Notes: generated by a model from the sequence alone, not told the origin. A stretch of DNA of 64,000 nt from Chloroflexota bacterium (GCA_004295045.1 SHND01000059.1:186001-250000); one strand, 5' to 3'; positions 25,952 to 34,352 are shown, counted from the stretch's first letter. Program-made: numbers and translations.

Positions 25952-27325
25952 ATGAATCAAACAGACAATGCAATTGCCTATGCGCGCGCACACCACGCGC
26001 GCTTTCTGAATGAGCTGCAAGAATTTGTCAGCATTCCAAGTATCTCTACGTTGTCCGAACACAAAGGCGACATCGAACGCACCGCCGAATGGGTGGCGAA
26101 TCAGATGCGCGTCATCGGCTTGGAAAATGTTGCGATCCTGCCAACGGCGGGACATCCCGTTGCTTACGGCGAATGGCTGCACGCGCCGGGCAAGCCAACC
26201 GTTTTGGTGTACGGGCATTACGATGTGCAGCCCGTTGACCCACTGCACGAATGGATCACCCCCCCCTTTGGCGCGACCATTCAAGGCGATACCATGTACG
26301 GACGCGGCGCGTCGGACATGAAGGGGAATATGCACGAAGCGCTCAAAGCGCTAGAGGCGTTAAAAAATAACGGCGGCATTCCGCTCAATATCAAGATGTT
26401 GGTGGAAGGCGAAGAAGAGATTGGTTCAAAAAATCTCGGCGCGTTCATTGACAAACATCAAGAGCTCTTGAAAGCGGACCTGTGTTTGAACGCCGACTCG
26501 GGCATTCTCGCGCCGGACATGCCAAGCATCGTGTACGGATTGCGCGGACTGGCGTATTTTGAATTGTGGGTGTACGGACCCGCGCAAGATTTACATTCGG
26601 GAACGTTCGGCGGTTCGATTGCAAATCCCGCGCAAGTGTTGTGCGAACTCATCGCGGGCATGCACGACGCGGAAGGAAGAATTACTCTGCCGGGCTTTTA
26701 TGACCAAGTCCGCGAATTGACGCAAGAGGATCGCGCCGAATACGCGCGCTTACCAATCAACGACGATATTTGGAAAGCAATGACCGGTGTAACGGAAGTG
26801 ACGGGCGAAGTCGGATTCACCACGGCGGAGCGCACCGGCGCGCGTCCGACGCTCGAAATCAATGGCTTGCTTTCGGGTTTCACCGGCGAAGGCGCGAAAA
26901 CAGTCTTGCCCGCGAAAGCGATGGCGAAAATTTCGATGCGCCTCGTGCCGTATCAGGATGATATGGCAATCGAAGGAATGTTGAAAAAATATGTTGATGC
27001 CCACGCGCCGCCGACGGTGCGCTGGGAGGTGAAAAAGGTGACGGCGAGCGCGCCCGGAGTTTTGTTGGACCGCGACAGCGTTGGCGCACGCGCCGCGAGC
27101 GCGGCATTGCGCGAAACGTTTGGCAGCGATCCAATTTTTATTGCACAGGGCGGAAGCGTACCGATTGTGACGATGATTCGAGAGAAATTGGGCATGGATT
27201 CCGTTTTGCTCGGTTTCGGTTTGCCCGATGATAGGATTCACGGACCGAATGAGAAACTGCATCTGCCGAATTACTATCGTGGGATCGAAGCGTTCATTCG
27301 CTTTTTTGAACACATTGCAATGTAA
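25952..27325 (+). CDS. M20-family dipeptidase/carboxypeptidase
   Basis: A 457-residue zinc metallopeptidase. The first metal histidine and aspartate lie in VLVYGHYDVQPVDP, the bridging aspartate in MYGRGASDMKGNMHEALKA, the catalytic glutamates in LVEGEEEIGSKNL and the last ligands in LNADSG and IHGPNEKLHLPNYY. A dimerisation (lid) domain is inserted in the middle (DLHSGTFGGSIANPAQVL). It resembles PepV/CNDP-like dipeptidases. The ATG at 25952 is chosen for its Shine-Dalgarno sequence and promoter. It is cytoplasmic and monocistronic, ending in a strong hairpin. Confidence 0.95.
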   Translation: MNQTDNAIAYARAHHARFLNELQEFVSIPSISTLSEHKGDIERTAEWVANQMRVIGLENVAILPTAGHPVAYGEWLHAPGKPTVLVYGHYDVQPVDPLHEWITPPFGATIQGDTMYGRGASDMKGNMHEALKALEALKNNGGIPLNIKMLVEGEEEIGSKNLGAFIDKHQELLKADLCLNADSGILAPDMPSIVYGLRGLAYFELWVYGPAQDLHSGTFGGSIANPAQVLCELIAGMHDAEGRITLPGFYDQVRELTQEDRAEYARLPINDDIWKAMTGVTEVTGEVGFTTAERTGARPTLEINGLLSGFTGEGAKTVLPAKAMAKISMRLVPYQDDMAIEGMLKKYVDAHAPPTVRWEVKKVTASAPGVLLDRDSVGARAASAALRETFGSDPIFIAQGGSVPIVTMIREKLGMDSVLLGFGLPDDRIHGPNEKLHLPNYYRGIEAFIRFFEHIAM

Positions 27326-27328
27326 AGA

Positions 27329-27362
27329 AAACAGCGCGGCTTTTTTAAAAAGCCGCGCTGTT
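27329..27362. terminator. Bidirectional terminator
   Basis: A 16-bp perfect palindrome, AACAGCGCGGCTTTTT and its complement, lies between the convergent M20 peptidase and the membrane protein gene at 27377. Confidence 0.85.
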
Positions 27363-27376
27363 GCTTGTACGAATAG

Positions 27377-27844
27377 CTACAGCGAACGGAGGACGCGAAT
27401 TGCTGTGCCAATCAACAGCGCCGCGCCAAGAAAGGCAAGACCTGCGCCAAGGATTAGCCCGATACCCAGCCCCTCGCGCAGAGTCAGCAGCAGGATCACA
27501 CTGCCGAACATTGCCATCGCCGCGCCAAGGATCGCAGTGATTTCGATGGGGTTGCCCTCGCCGCCCATCAGCGTGAAATCGCCGGGCAAGAGCATCACAG
27601 TGATAATCGCGCCAAGCAGGATAAAGAGCTGCGCGTAGAAAAACATTGGTTGTCCACTCGACAAGAATGTGGCTGCGCCGATGATGAGCGGGATTCCGGC
27701 AAAGCCGCCGCCCCAAATCAAAAAAAACATCCCCGAAAGATCACGCCGCAGCAGCTTGCGCAGCGCGGCGCCAAATGCTGCGCCGCCGATAAGTTCAAAG
27801 ATGGAAAGAAAGAGCAACATTCCAAATGCTTCGTTTGTTTGCAT
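27377..27844 (-). CDS. Membrane protein, unknown
   Basis: 155 residues with four predicted membrane spans and glycine-rich turns (GMLLFLSIFELIGGAAFGAA, GMFFLIWGGGFAGIPLIIGA, FFYAQLFILLGAIITVMLL, ILGAAMAMFGSVILLL, LILGAGLAFLGAALLIG). There are no catalytic motifs. I do not recognise the family. It is divergent from the Flp pilin gene. Confidence 0.65.
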   Translation of the reverse strand: MQTNEAFGMLLFLSIFELIGGAAFGAALRKLLRRDLSGMFFLIWGGGFAGIPLIIGAATFLSSGQPMFFYAQLFILLGAIITVMLLPGDFTLMGGEGNPIEITAILGAAMAMFGSVILLLTLREGLGIGLILGAGLAFLGAALLIGTAIRVLRSL

Positions 27845-27919
27845 GTCTTGACGCGTTCATCGTGCGCACAAACTTTTTTAGCACATATTATTTTTGCGCG
27901 CGCGGGTACGCATATCCTA

Positions 27920-27948
27920 TTGTGTCGTCATCTATTCACTTGTATAGT
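27920..27948 (+). promoter_or_regulatory. Promoter of the Flp pilin gene
   Basis: TTGTGT (27920-27925), a 17-bp spacer, TATAGT (27943-27948). It is followed by a 35-nt leader that ends in AGGAGG. Confidence 0.6.
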
Positions 27949-27989
27949 GCGTGTAGATTTTTGGTCACATTCTATTTAGGAGGCTTCTT

Positions 27990-28151
27990 ATGCTTTATCT
28001 GCCCCGTCAGGACGAAGAAGGACAAGGTTTAGTCGAATACGCGCTCATCCTTGTCTTGGTGGCGATCGTCGTTATCGCAATTCTTGCGATCGTCGGTCCG
28101 CAAATCGGCAACATTTTCAGCCGCATCACCAATGGTCTCGCCGGTACATAA
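27990..28151 (+). CDS. Flp/type IVb pilin-like protein (53 aa)
   Basis: A 53-residue class IVb (Flp/Tad) pilin. A charged leader (LYLPRQDEEG) precedes the processing site G/QGLVEYALIL. Glutamate at +5 and tyrosine at +6 are the hallmarks for prepilin peptidase cleavage and pilus assembly, then a hydrophobic helix runs to IGNIFSRI. A perfect AGGAGG lies 6 bp before the ATG at 27990. It has its own promoter and terminator. No Tad secretion genes (tadA, tadB, rcpA, cpaB) are in the window, so it is an orphan that relies on machinery elsewhere. Confidence 0.9.
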   Translation: MLYLPRQDEEGQGLVEYALILVLVAIVVIAILAIVGPQIGNIFSRITNGLAGT

Positions 28152-28184
28152 TTTTTATTACCGCAACCAATTGTTCGTCTCTCT

Positions 28185-28217
28185 ACGTCCCGCTTGACCA
28201 AGCGGGACGTTTTTTTT
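28185..28217 (+). terminator. Rho-independent terminator of the Flp pilin gene
   Basis: ACGTCCCGCTT, loop GACC, AAGCGGGACGT, then T8. Confidence 0.95.
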
Positions 28218-28269
28218 GCGTGGAAATTATAGTGCCAAATTTCTCATTTCGCGCGCGTCCATCGAATGG

Positions 28270-28275
28270 TACAAT
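28270..28275 (+). promoter_or_regulatory. -10 element giving a leaderless message
   Basis: TACAAT ends 6 bp before the ATG at 28282, and there is no Shine-Dalgarno sequence. The same TACAATCTTCC block occurs in the promoter at 14202. Confidence 0.5.
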
Positions 28276-28281
28276 CTTCCC

Positions 28282-29715
28282 ATGAAGAATTTCAAAACTC
28301 TATCCATCATCGCCGCGCTGACATGCGCGAGCGTCATCCTCGCCGCCACATTGTTCGCGTTTGCGCGTCCCGTCACGGCGGATGTTGGCAACTGCAATGT
28401 GTTTCCCGCCAACAACATTTGGAATACGCGCATTGATTCCCTGCCGCCGCATTCCAACTCCACCAATTTTGTGAATCGCATCGGCGCGAATGCGGGCTTG
28501 CATCCCGATTTTGGGACAGTGTGGGAGGGCGCGCCCATCGGCATTCCGTACATCGTCGTCCCCACCAATCAGCCGATGGTCGCTGTGACGCTGACGCCGT
28601 ACGGCAACGAAGCGGATCCCGGTCCGTATCCTATTCCCACAAACGCGCCGATTGAAGGCGGCAAAGATAGCACAGGTGATCGTCACGTTTTGATCGTGCG
28701 ACAAGGCGATTGCAAGTTGTTCGAATTGTATCGCGCGTTTCCGAATGCAAATGGCAGCTGGAAAGCATACGGCGCGAAATTTGATTTGCAATCGAATGCG
28801 CTGCGCCCGGATGGTTGGACGAGCGCGGATGCGGCGGGCTTGCCGATCATGCCGGGTCTCGTGAAATATGATGAGGTGCAGGCGGCATTGAATGGCGATG
28901 GCGTCATTCATCACGCGCTGCGTTTCACGGTGCCGCAAGCGTATCACGATTACGTGTGGCCCGCGCGTCATCTCACGAACACGAGCAGCAATGTGAACGA
29001 TCCGCCGATGGGGCTGCGCTTTCGCTTGAAAGCGTCGTTCGACATTTCCGGTTTTTCGCCGTCGAATCAAGTCATCTTGCGCACGTTAAAACAGTACGGG
29101 ATGTTCGTCGCGGATAACGGCAGTCCGTTTTATCTTTCCGGCGCGCCGGACACGCGTTGGGATGACGACGATTTACACGATTTGCAAACCGGCGTACATG
29201 GTTACGATTTTGAAGCGGTGGACGAGTCGGGCTTGATGGTGAATGCGGATTCGGGGCAAGCGCAGCAAAGCGGTGCGAGCGCGACGCCCACGCGCACACG
29301 CACAAATACGCCGACGCGTACGCCTACCTCACCAACACAGCCGAGCGCCACTCCCACGCGCACGAGTACGCCAACACAAACCACTGCTGCTCCGTCGCCT
29401 TCCGCGACTGCGACAGGCACTTGTTCCGGCGCGCCCGCTGTTCCGTCGCTGCTCAGTCCTGCCGACAATGCCGCGTTCGATGTCCGCCGTGTTCAATTGC
29501 AGTGGACGGGCGTAGAGTGCGCGACACAATATCGCGTGGTTGTCCGCCAAGATTCGAAAAAGGGCACGACCTTCAAAGATCAAAATGTTTCGGGTACGAC
29601 ACTCAAGGTGCGACGGCTGCCGCGCAATCATTCCTACTACTGGCATGTGCAAGCGTGTAACGGGTCACAATGCAGCAAGTGGACGACGTGGCAAAGTTTC
29701 TTTATCAATCCATAA
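28282..29715 (+). CDS. Secreted protein with Thr/Pro linker and Fn3-like C-terminus
   Basis: 477 residues. There is a signal peptide (KNFKTLSIIAALTCASVILAA, cleavage near ARPVTA), then a 300-residue globular region starting CNVFPANNIWNTRIDSLP with many conserved-looking aromatic and glycine positions (WPARHL, GLRFRLKASFDI, LRTLKQYGMFVADNG, RWDDDDLHDL). A linker of about 60 residues made of TPTRT-type repeats leads to a C-terminal domain of about 95 residues with the Fn3-like pattern SLLSPADNAAF, VQLQWTG, YRVVVRQD, YYWHVQACNGSQCSKW. It is likely exported and surface or extracellular. The central domain resembles uncharacterised secreted proteins; enzymatic activity cannot be claimed. Confidence 0.8.
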   Translation: MKNFKTLSIIAALTCASVILAATLFAFARPVTADVGNCNVFPANNIWNTRIDSLPPHSNSTNFVNRIGANAGLHPDFGTVWEGAPIGIPYIVVPTNQPMVAVTLTPYGNEADPGPYPIPTNAPIEGGKDSTGDRHVLIVRQGDCKLFELYRAFPNANGSWKAYGAKFDLQSNALRPDGWTSADAAGLPIMPGLVKYDEVQAALNGDGVIHHALRFTVPQAYHDYVWPARHLTNTSSNVNDPPMGLRFRLKASFDISGFSPSNQVILRTLKQYGMFVADNGSPFYLSGAPDTRWDDDDLHDLQTGVHGYDFEAVDESGLMVNADSGQAQQSGASATPTRTRTNTPTRTPTSPTQPSATPTRTSTPTQTTAAPSPSATATGTCSGAPAVPSLLSPADNAAFDVRRVQLQWTGVECATQYRVVVRQDSKKGTTFKDQNVSGTTLKVRRLPRNHSYYWHVQACNGSQCSKWTTWQSFFINP

Positions 29716-29720
29716 AACAA

Positions 29721-29751
29721 AAACGGACGCGAATCTTGTTCGCGTCCGTTT
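29721..29751. terminator. Bidirectional terminator
   Basis: AAACGGACGCGAA, loop TCTTG, then the perfect complement ending GTTT. It lies between the convergent secreted-protein and VOC genes. Confidence 0.85.
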
Positions 29752-29769
29752 AGATTTGGACCACCTCCC

Positions 29770-30138
29770 TCAATTCTGTCCGCTGCGTGCGCTCGTGTAG
29801 AGCGCCATCCGTGTTCCACCCGGATCCATGAAATGCGCGAACCAGCCAATGCCGGGAATTTCGGTCTTGGGCACCAGCGTCTTGCCGCCCGCCGCTTGAA
29901 CTTTTTGCAGATAGGCGTCAATGTCGTCTACGCCGATGTACGGAATCACGTCTCCCGCTTGCGTGCCTTGTTCGCCGATAGTATTGAATCCGCCGCCCGG
30001 TCCGCCTTGTACGTCGAACTGGTAATAATTAAAGTTCGTGTCCACTTCAATCTTCCAGCCGAACACGTCCGCGTAAAATTTGCTAGAGACGGCAGGGTCC
30101 TTGGCTGCCAACTCGATGTGAACAATCGGATGCGACAT
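29770..30138 (-). CDS. VOC-family protein
   Basis: 122 residues with the two beta-alpha-beta-beta-beta halves of the vicinal oxygen chelate fold (IVHIELAAKDPAVSSKFYADVFGWKIE, then VDDIDAYLQKVQAAGGKTLVPK and WFAHFMDPGGTRMALY). It is of the short glyoxalase/bleomycin-resistance-like type. It is preceded by AGGAGG and lies under the promoter with two SOS-box-like operators at 30242-30292. A damage or detoxification role is therefore possible; the substrate is unknown. Confidence 0.88.
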   Translation of the reverse strand: MSHPIVHIELAAKDPAVSSKFYADVFGWKIEVDTNFNYYQFDVQGGPGGGFNTIGEQGTQAGDVIPYIGVDDIDAYLQKVQAAGGKTLVPKTEIPGIGWFAHFMDPGGTRMALYTSARSGQN

Positions 30139-30157
30139 ACGAAACCTCCTGTGGAAA

Positions 30158-30196
30158 AGTGACAGGTGACGAATGACGGGATACCTGCGTCATTTG
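30158..30196 (-). repeat. Heptamer cassette S (short)
   Basis: Seven-bp units GTGACAG, GTGACGA and ATGACGG with a partial complement (GCGTCAT), in the leader of the VOC gene. It is smaller and weaker than the other cassettes. Confidence 0.55.
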
Positions 30197-30241
30197 CACC
30201 AATCATTGTGATTTTTCGGCGCGGTGTCCGCGCTTAAAAAT

Positions 30242-30292
30242 AGAACGCTTGTTCGTGCGCGTACTATACGCCCGAACAAGCGTTCGTGTCAA
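30242..30292 (-). promoter_or_regulatory. Promoter with two SOS-box-like operators
   Basis: On the minus strand, TTGACA (30292-30287), an 18-bp spacer and TATAGT (30268-30263). CGAACAAGCGTTCG (30273-30286) matches the Gram-positive LexA box CGAACRNRYGTTYG at every position and lies between the -35 and -10. A second copy with one terminal mismatch (30242-30255) lies just after the -10. The two are arranged as a 13-bp inverted repeat. Repression by LexA would block this promoter fully; it reads towards the VOC gene. Confidence 0.75.
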
Positions 30293-30357
30293 GAGGCGCG
30301 CGGAATTTTTAAGATTGCGGTCTCGCGCGCGTGCAATGCAAATTTGCCGCGCTGCAA

Positions 30358-31203
30358 TTACAAATCGCGCGTCCGAAATGACCACACGCCCAGCAGCAAG
30401 ACGAGCAGTGTGTAACCAAGCGCCCACACCACCATCGCGTTGCTCGGCACCGACGCGGGCGAGAACGGCGTCATCGTCAAGTCGCGCATCAACGCGGGCT
30501 GCATGTTGTACGCCGCGAGCTGCCACAGCGATTCACTTGGCACGATTAACGACGCAATGACGCCGACATAACGCGCCGTTTCATTTTGAAAAAGCGCGCC
30601 AATCTGTTCAATCCAGCCGCCGATGAACGCGAGTCCGAACAAACCAAAGACCAAAACGCCGTTCGCCAGCGTGGACAAACGCGTGCCGCCCGCAATCGAA
30701 AGGGTGAGCAGCAGCGTGGCTTCGAGGAGCATCAACGCGAGTCCGATAAAAATGTTTTGCGGCGTAATTCCCGAAACGATGCGCGCAATCAACAAAACAC
30801 CCCCGCCCATCAACGCCAAATAACCCGCAAGAATCACCCAAAAGCCCAGCCATTTGCCCAAGACAATTTCCGCGCGGCGCAGTGGTTTTGTCACCAGCGA
30901 TTGAATCGCGCCCGAACGAATTTCCCCCGAAAGCGTATCCACCGGCAAAAGCGCTGCCATCATCACCATCAAAAAATTTACCGCGTACAAGCCCGCCATC
31001 GTGAGAAAAATGTAAATCAACGCGCGCTGTGCCTGCGTTTCCGGTCCGCGCGGCGAATTGACCACTTCGCGATTCATGAAATAAAAACCGAGCGCGAAAA
31101 TTACGAGAAACGCGAGTCCGAGCAACACTGCCGCGAGCAAAACGCGTTTGCGTAATGCTTCGTGGATGGTGAGCTGGGAAATGGTGAAAATTCCGCGCAT
31201 CAT
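30358..31203 (-). CDS. ABC-2-type transporter permease
   Basis: 281 residues with six membrane spans. The N-terminal ISQLTIHEALRKRVLLAAVLLG and the SGEIRSGAIQSLVTKPLRRAEIVLGKWLG block are typical of ABC-2 permeases. It partners with the ATPase at 31720-32637 across a small intervening gene. Transport direction is probably outward. Confidence 0.85.
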   Translation of the reverse strand: MMRGIFTISQLTIHEALRKRVLLAAVLLGLAFLVIFALGFYFMNREVVNSPRGPETQAQRALIYIFLTMAGLYAVNFLMVMMAALLPVDTLSGEIRSGAIQSLVTKPLRRAEIVLGKWLGFWVILAGYLALMGGGVLLIARIVSGITPQNIFIGLALMLLEATLLLTLSIAGGTRLSTLANGVLVFGLFGLAFIGGWIEQIGALFQNETARYVGVIASLIVPSESLWQLAAYNMQPALMRDLTMTPFSPASVPSNAMVVWALGYTLLVLLLGVWSFRTRDL

Positions 31204-31228
31204 CGTTTGTTGGATAGGGATAGTTGGG

Positions 31229-31687
31229 TTAGTCGGTGGGCGTGGAAAGTAAGATCAACTCGCCGCTATCGATCGCCATCATTCTACCCGAGCGGTCAAG
31301 TACAACCTGCACCGATTCCGTGACAAAGTTCTCGTGTAGAAACTCGCCGCGCAGTGAAACCACCCAAACTGTCGAATCGGCGGCGCAAATATCTGGATTG
31401 CCTTGCAAAGGTGAGACGATAACAGAGATCATTGCGCCGATCGCGCCGCAATGAAATTTATCCAATTCGCCAACCGTTGTTTGTCTCACAGTGATTTGCG
31501 TGGGCGCGCCGCTGTATTCTGCCGCTAACGCTTCCTTGGCAAGTTGAACGACTTGCTCTTCAGACAAGCCCGCACTCAGCATGGCAGCTGGTTCCATCTC
31601 TGTTTGCATCCACGCCATGCCAATCAATATCGCGCCTAATAGAACTGCTAACGTTGCAATCAAGTACCAAGTCTTTTTTGGCTGCAT
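31229..31687 (-). CDS. Membrane-anchored protein of unknown function
   Basis: 152 residues with an uncleaved N-terminal anchor (WYLIATLAVLLGAILIGMAW) and an extracytoplasmic domain of about 125 residues resembling PepSY-like or DUF-type beta domains (VVQLAKEALAAEYSGAPTQI, STVWVVSLRGEF, VQVVLDRSGRMMAIDSGEL). The ATG at 31687 has GGAGGG upstream. It is encoded between the ATPase and the permease of an ABC exporter, so it may be an accessory subunit. Confidence 0.65.
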   Translation of the reverse strand: MQPKKTWYLIATLAVLLGAILIGMAWMQTEMEPAAMLSAGLSEEQVVQLAKEALAAEYSGAPTQITVRQTTVGELDKFHCGAIGAMISVIVSPLQGNPDICAADSTVWVVSLRGEFLHENFVTESVQVVLDRSGRMMAIDSGELILLSTPTD

Positions 31688-31719
31688 TTGTGTTGCCCTC
31701 CGCGCTCTCAAGTGTAACT

Positions 31720-32637
31720 CTAACCCGCGCGCGCATCCTCGCCCATCACTTCCAAAAACATTTTTTCCAAAGATGGTTTCGCCGCGCCGATTTTGTACAC
31801 GTCAACCCCTTGCGCCACGAGCCAGCGATTGATTTCGGGAATCCGCGCTGCGGTGTCGCTTTCGAGATGAATTGTCCCGTTCAACTGCTGCACATTTTTC
31901 CCAAATTGCGCAAGGTCGCGCAATAAATTCGGCGTTGGATTTTTCACCTGCAATTCAATCTCAATCTCGTTTCGCGTTTCGCGCAAGCCCATCTCGCGTA
32001 TGACGCGCCCATTTTTCACAAATGCCACGCGGTCGCACGTCACTTCGACTTCGCTCAAGAGATGCGAATTCAAAAAGACTGCTGTTTCTTGCGCGCGCAA
32101 TTCTTGAATCACATCGCGCACAATCAAGCGCCCCAACGGATCGAGTCCCGATGTCGGTTCGTCGAGAAAAACGAGCTGCGGCTCATTCAACAACGCGGCG
32201 GCGAGTCCGATGCGCTGCAACATCCCTTTGCTGTACTCTTTGAGTTTTCGATTCGCCGCATCCTGTAAATCCACGCGCGTCAACAATTTTTCGATTCGCG
32301 CTTTGCGCTTCTCGTTCTCGATTCCGTACAAGCGCGCGTGCAAATCCAAAAACTCGCGCCCGCTCAACCAATCTTGAAAACGAAAGTGCTCGGGCAAGAA
32401 TCCAATTTTCGCGCGCGTGGCAACATTGCCCAACGGCGCATCGAGAACGCGTCCTTCGCCACTCGTGCGCGCGACGAGTCCGAGCAGCATTTTCACGCTC
32501 GTTGTTTTGCCCGCGCCGTTCGGTCCCAAAAAGCCAAAAACCTCACCCCGCTGAACAGTCAGAGTGAGGTCGGCGACGGCAACTTTTGCGCCGAATTCTT
32601 TGCGCAGCGCGTTCGTTTCGATTGCAGAGTGATTCAT
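31720..32637 (-). CDS. ABC transporter ATP-binding protein
   Basis: 305 residues. Walker A is in GFLGPNGAGKTTSVKMLLGL, the Q-loop region in FLPEHFRFQDW, the signature reads YSKGMLQRIGLAAALL (SKGM in place of SGGQ, common in ABC-2 exporters), and Walker B is in LVFLDEPTSGLDPLGR with the H-loop in LNSHLLSEV. The C-terminal 90 residues form the extra domain of this ATPase class. It works with the permease at 30358. The ATG follows cassette C. Confidence 0.92.
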   Translation of the reverse strand: MNHSAIETNALRKEFGAKVAVADLTLTVQRGEVFGFLGPNGAGKTTSVKMLLGLVARTSGEGRVLDAPLGNVATRAKIGFLPEHFRFQDWLSGREFLDLHARLYGIENEKRKARIEKLLTRVDLQDAANRKLKEYSKGMLQRIGLAAALLNEPQLVFLDEPTSGLDPLGRLIVRDVIQELRAQETAVFLNSHLLSEVEVTCDRVAFVKNGRVIREMGLRETRNEIEIELQVKNPTPNLLRDLAQFGKNVQQLNGTIHLESDTAARIPEINRWLVAQGVDVYKIGAAKPSLEKMFLEVMGEDARAG

Positions 32638-32757
32638 GGCGAGTGCGATAGTTTGTGAGTGCGATAGTGCGATAGTTTGTGAGTGCGATAGTGCGATAGT
32701 TTAGATCAACAAGCGATTCCAACTATCGCACTATTGCACTATCCCACGATTGCACTA
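32638..32757 (-). repeat. Self-complementary octamer cassette C
   Basis: GTGCGATA units recur five times with GTTTGTGA interruptions on one side, and ACTATCGC, ACTATTGC and ACTATCCC occur on the other. It fills the gap between the anti-sigma stop and the ATPase start. Confidence 0.9.
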
Positions 32758-33747
32758 TTGAACTGAATTCGCCATCTCTAACAAATCCACCACATTCGTA
32801 TTGCCTTGCATCGCATACACCATTCCGTTGTTCGCCCAAAGCAAAACGGAATCGCCCTTTGCATAGAGACTCCGCCCATTGCGCGCGGCGCCATTCGACG
32901 TGAGCATCAAACCATCCGCGCCATTTACGGTCACCTGGCGCACCTCTGCCGCGTTCGCGGGGATTGGAATGAGAAAGGTGCTGCTCCAATCCACTTTGTT
33001 GGCAAAATCGCGCGCCTCGTCAGCCGAAAGTCCCAGCACGCGCAGACCGATTTCGCCCAACTGTTTCAATTCAACCCCCGGCGGCAGTTCGATTTCTGGG
33101 CTCGGTGATTGCATCAGCGAAAGATTGCCGTTCTTGAGTTTGTACGTCAGGATCACAGCCGCCGGTTTGCGAATCGTGATTTGCGCGCCGTCGAGCTGCG
33201 CGGAAATTTTAACGTCATTCACGCCCGCCAATTCCAACAGCTCTTGCGTCTTGGCAACGTTTGCGGTAATCACGGCGGCGCCTTGTCCTTGGACGGACAC
33301 CTGCAATTTCGCGCCTTGCGGCGCCTGCGACGGTACGGCGACATCAAAGCCCGCGCGCTGCGCGGCTTCTTCCACCGATGCCACCTGCACCGGTTTGCCC
33401 GGTTCTTGCAGCATTTGGACATTGTCCGCGAACAATTTTTCGGTATCAACGTTGAGATTGTCCAACTGTTTCATGCGCGCGGGGTCAATCGTTATCGTCG
33501 CGAATTTTTTCACGCGAAAGAGATCGAGAAAATCTTGCGCGAGCGCGCGTGTCGGCGGTAGCGAAACGACGAGTACGAGCGCGAGGAGGATTGCTGCCGC
33601 GAGGAACGCGGGACTCCAGCGCATCAAGTTCTGACGCCATGTTTTTTGTGTTTGCATAATTGTTTCTCCATTCAATTTGTCATGCAATCGTCGCGCGAAC
33701 TCGGGGCGCGGGGATTCGCGATATTGTCTTAGAAATTGATCGTCCAT
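32755..33747 (-). CDS. Membrane anti-sigma-factor-like protein
   Basis: 330 residues. A cytoplasmic segment of about 45 residues (DDQFLRQYRESPRPEFARRLHDKL) precedes one membrane span (SPAFLAAAILLALVLVVSL). The large extracytoplasmic domain includes FRVKKFATITID, VQVASVEEAAQRAGFDVAVP, repeated beta strands and GQNV-like loops, as in DUF4367/MucB-like sensor domains. It is directly downstream of an ECF sigma gene, the classical sigma/anti-sigma layout. The short cytoplasmic part lacks a recognisable zinc (ZAS) motif, so binding to sigma is inferred from context. Confidence 0.75.
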   Translation of the reverse strand: MDDQFLRQYRESPRPEFARRLHDKLNGETIMQTQKTWRQNLMRWSPAFLAAAILLALVLVVSLPPTRALAQDFLDLFRVKKFATITIDPARMKQLDNLNVDTEKLFADNVQMLQEPGKPVQVASVEEAAQRAGFDVAVPSQAPQGAKLQVSVQGQGAAVITANVAKTQELLELAGVNDVKISAQLDGAQITIRKPAAVILTYKLKNGNLSLMQSPSPEIELPPGVELKQLGEIGLRVLGLSADEARDFANKVDWSSTFLIPIPANAAEVRQVTVNGADGLMLTSNGAARNGRSLYAKGDSVLLWANNGMVYAMQGNTNVVDLLEMANSVQ

Positions 33748-33763
33748 GTTGAATTCTGAAGAA

Positions 33764-33824
33764 TGTGGCGGGTGACGAGCGGCGAGAAATTTTCCCCCGT
33801 CACCCGTCACTCGTCACCTGCCCA
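33764..33824 (-). repeat. Self-complementary heptamer cassette D
   Basis: GGGTGAC, GAGCGGC and GAG units face CCCGTCA, CCCGTCA, CTCGTCA. It spans the stop codon of the sigma gene and the leader of the anti-sigma gene. Confidence 0.8.
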
Positions 33825-34352
33825 TCCCTTTCGCAATTTGTTTACTACCCGATGCAGCGTTGTTCCCACATTCGATTCGCTCATGCCCAACTGCCGCGCG
33901 ATTTCGCGGTTGTTTAATTCCGCGCCGTATTTCAATGCAATCAATTCGCGTTCGTGTTCGTTCAACTGAGCGAGTAACGCGCCGAGTTGGGCGAGCTCTG
34001 CTTGACGCGTGTACGTTTCGTGCGGCGAATCGGGCGCGGGAATTTGTTCCAGCGCGTCGAATGAAACATGCGCGCGGTGCGTACGCAAATGGTCAATCGC
34101 AACATTGCGCGCAATCGTGAACAGCCACGTCGAAAAAGCGGCGCGGTCGCGTTTGTATTTTTCGCGCGCGCGCCATGCTTTCTCGAACGTCGCGGACGTT
34201 AAATCTTCCGCCAGCGCGTTGTCGCCAAGCCGATAACGGAAATAGTTGTAAACGCGCGGTAATTCTTGGCGAAACACCGCGCCCCATTCCACCTCAATTT
34301 TCGCCGTCGTCAATTTCGACACGCTGCGCAGCGAGTGGTCGTGAGCGGACAT
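33807..34352 (-). CDS. ECF-type RNA polymerase sigma factor
   Basis: 181 residues. Region 2 is LPRVYNYFRYRLGDNALAED with ATFEKAWRAREKY and the DNA-melting FSTWLFTIARNVAIDHLR. Region 4 is LNEHERELIALKYGAELN and NREIARQLGMSESNVGTTLH. It is group 4 (ECF), without regions 1.1 and 3. It is followed by a membrane protein that is probably its anti-sigma factor. Its own promoter region has a 17-bp palindrome over a TATAAT. Confidence 0.95.
   Translation of the reverse strand: MSAHDHSLRSVSKLTTAKIEVEWGAVFRQELPRVYNYFRYRLGDNALAEDLTSATFEKAWRAREKYKRDRAAFSTWLFTIARNVAIDHLRTHRAHVSFDALEQIPAPDSPHETYTRQAELAQLGALLAQLNEHERELIALKYGAELNNREIARQLGMSESNVGTTLHRVVNKLRKGWAGDE

Noticed and set aside
32638..32757. Possible small CRISPR or minisatellite at cassette C
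   Set aside because: Units are 8 bp with no spacers, and one half is complementary to the other, so it belongs to the cassette family.
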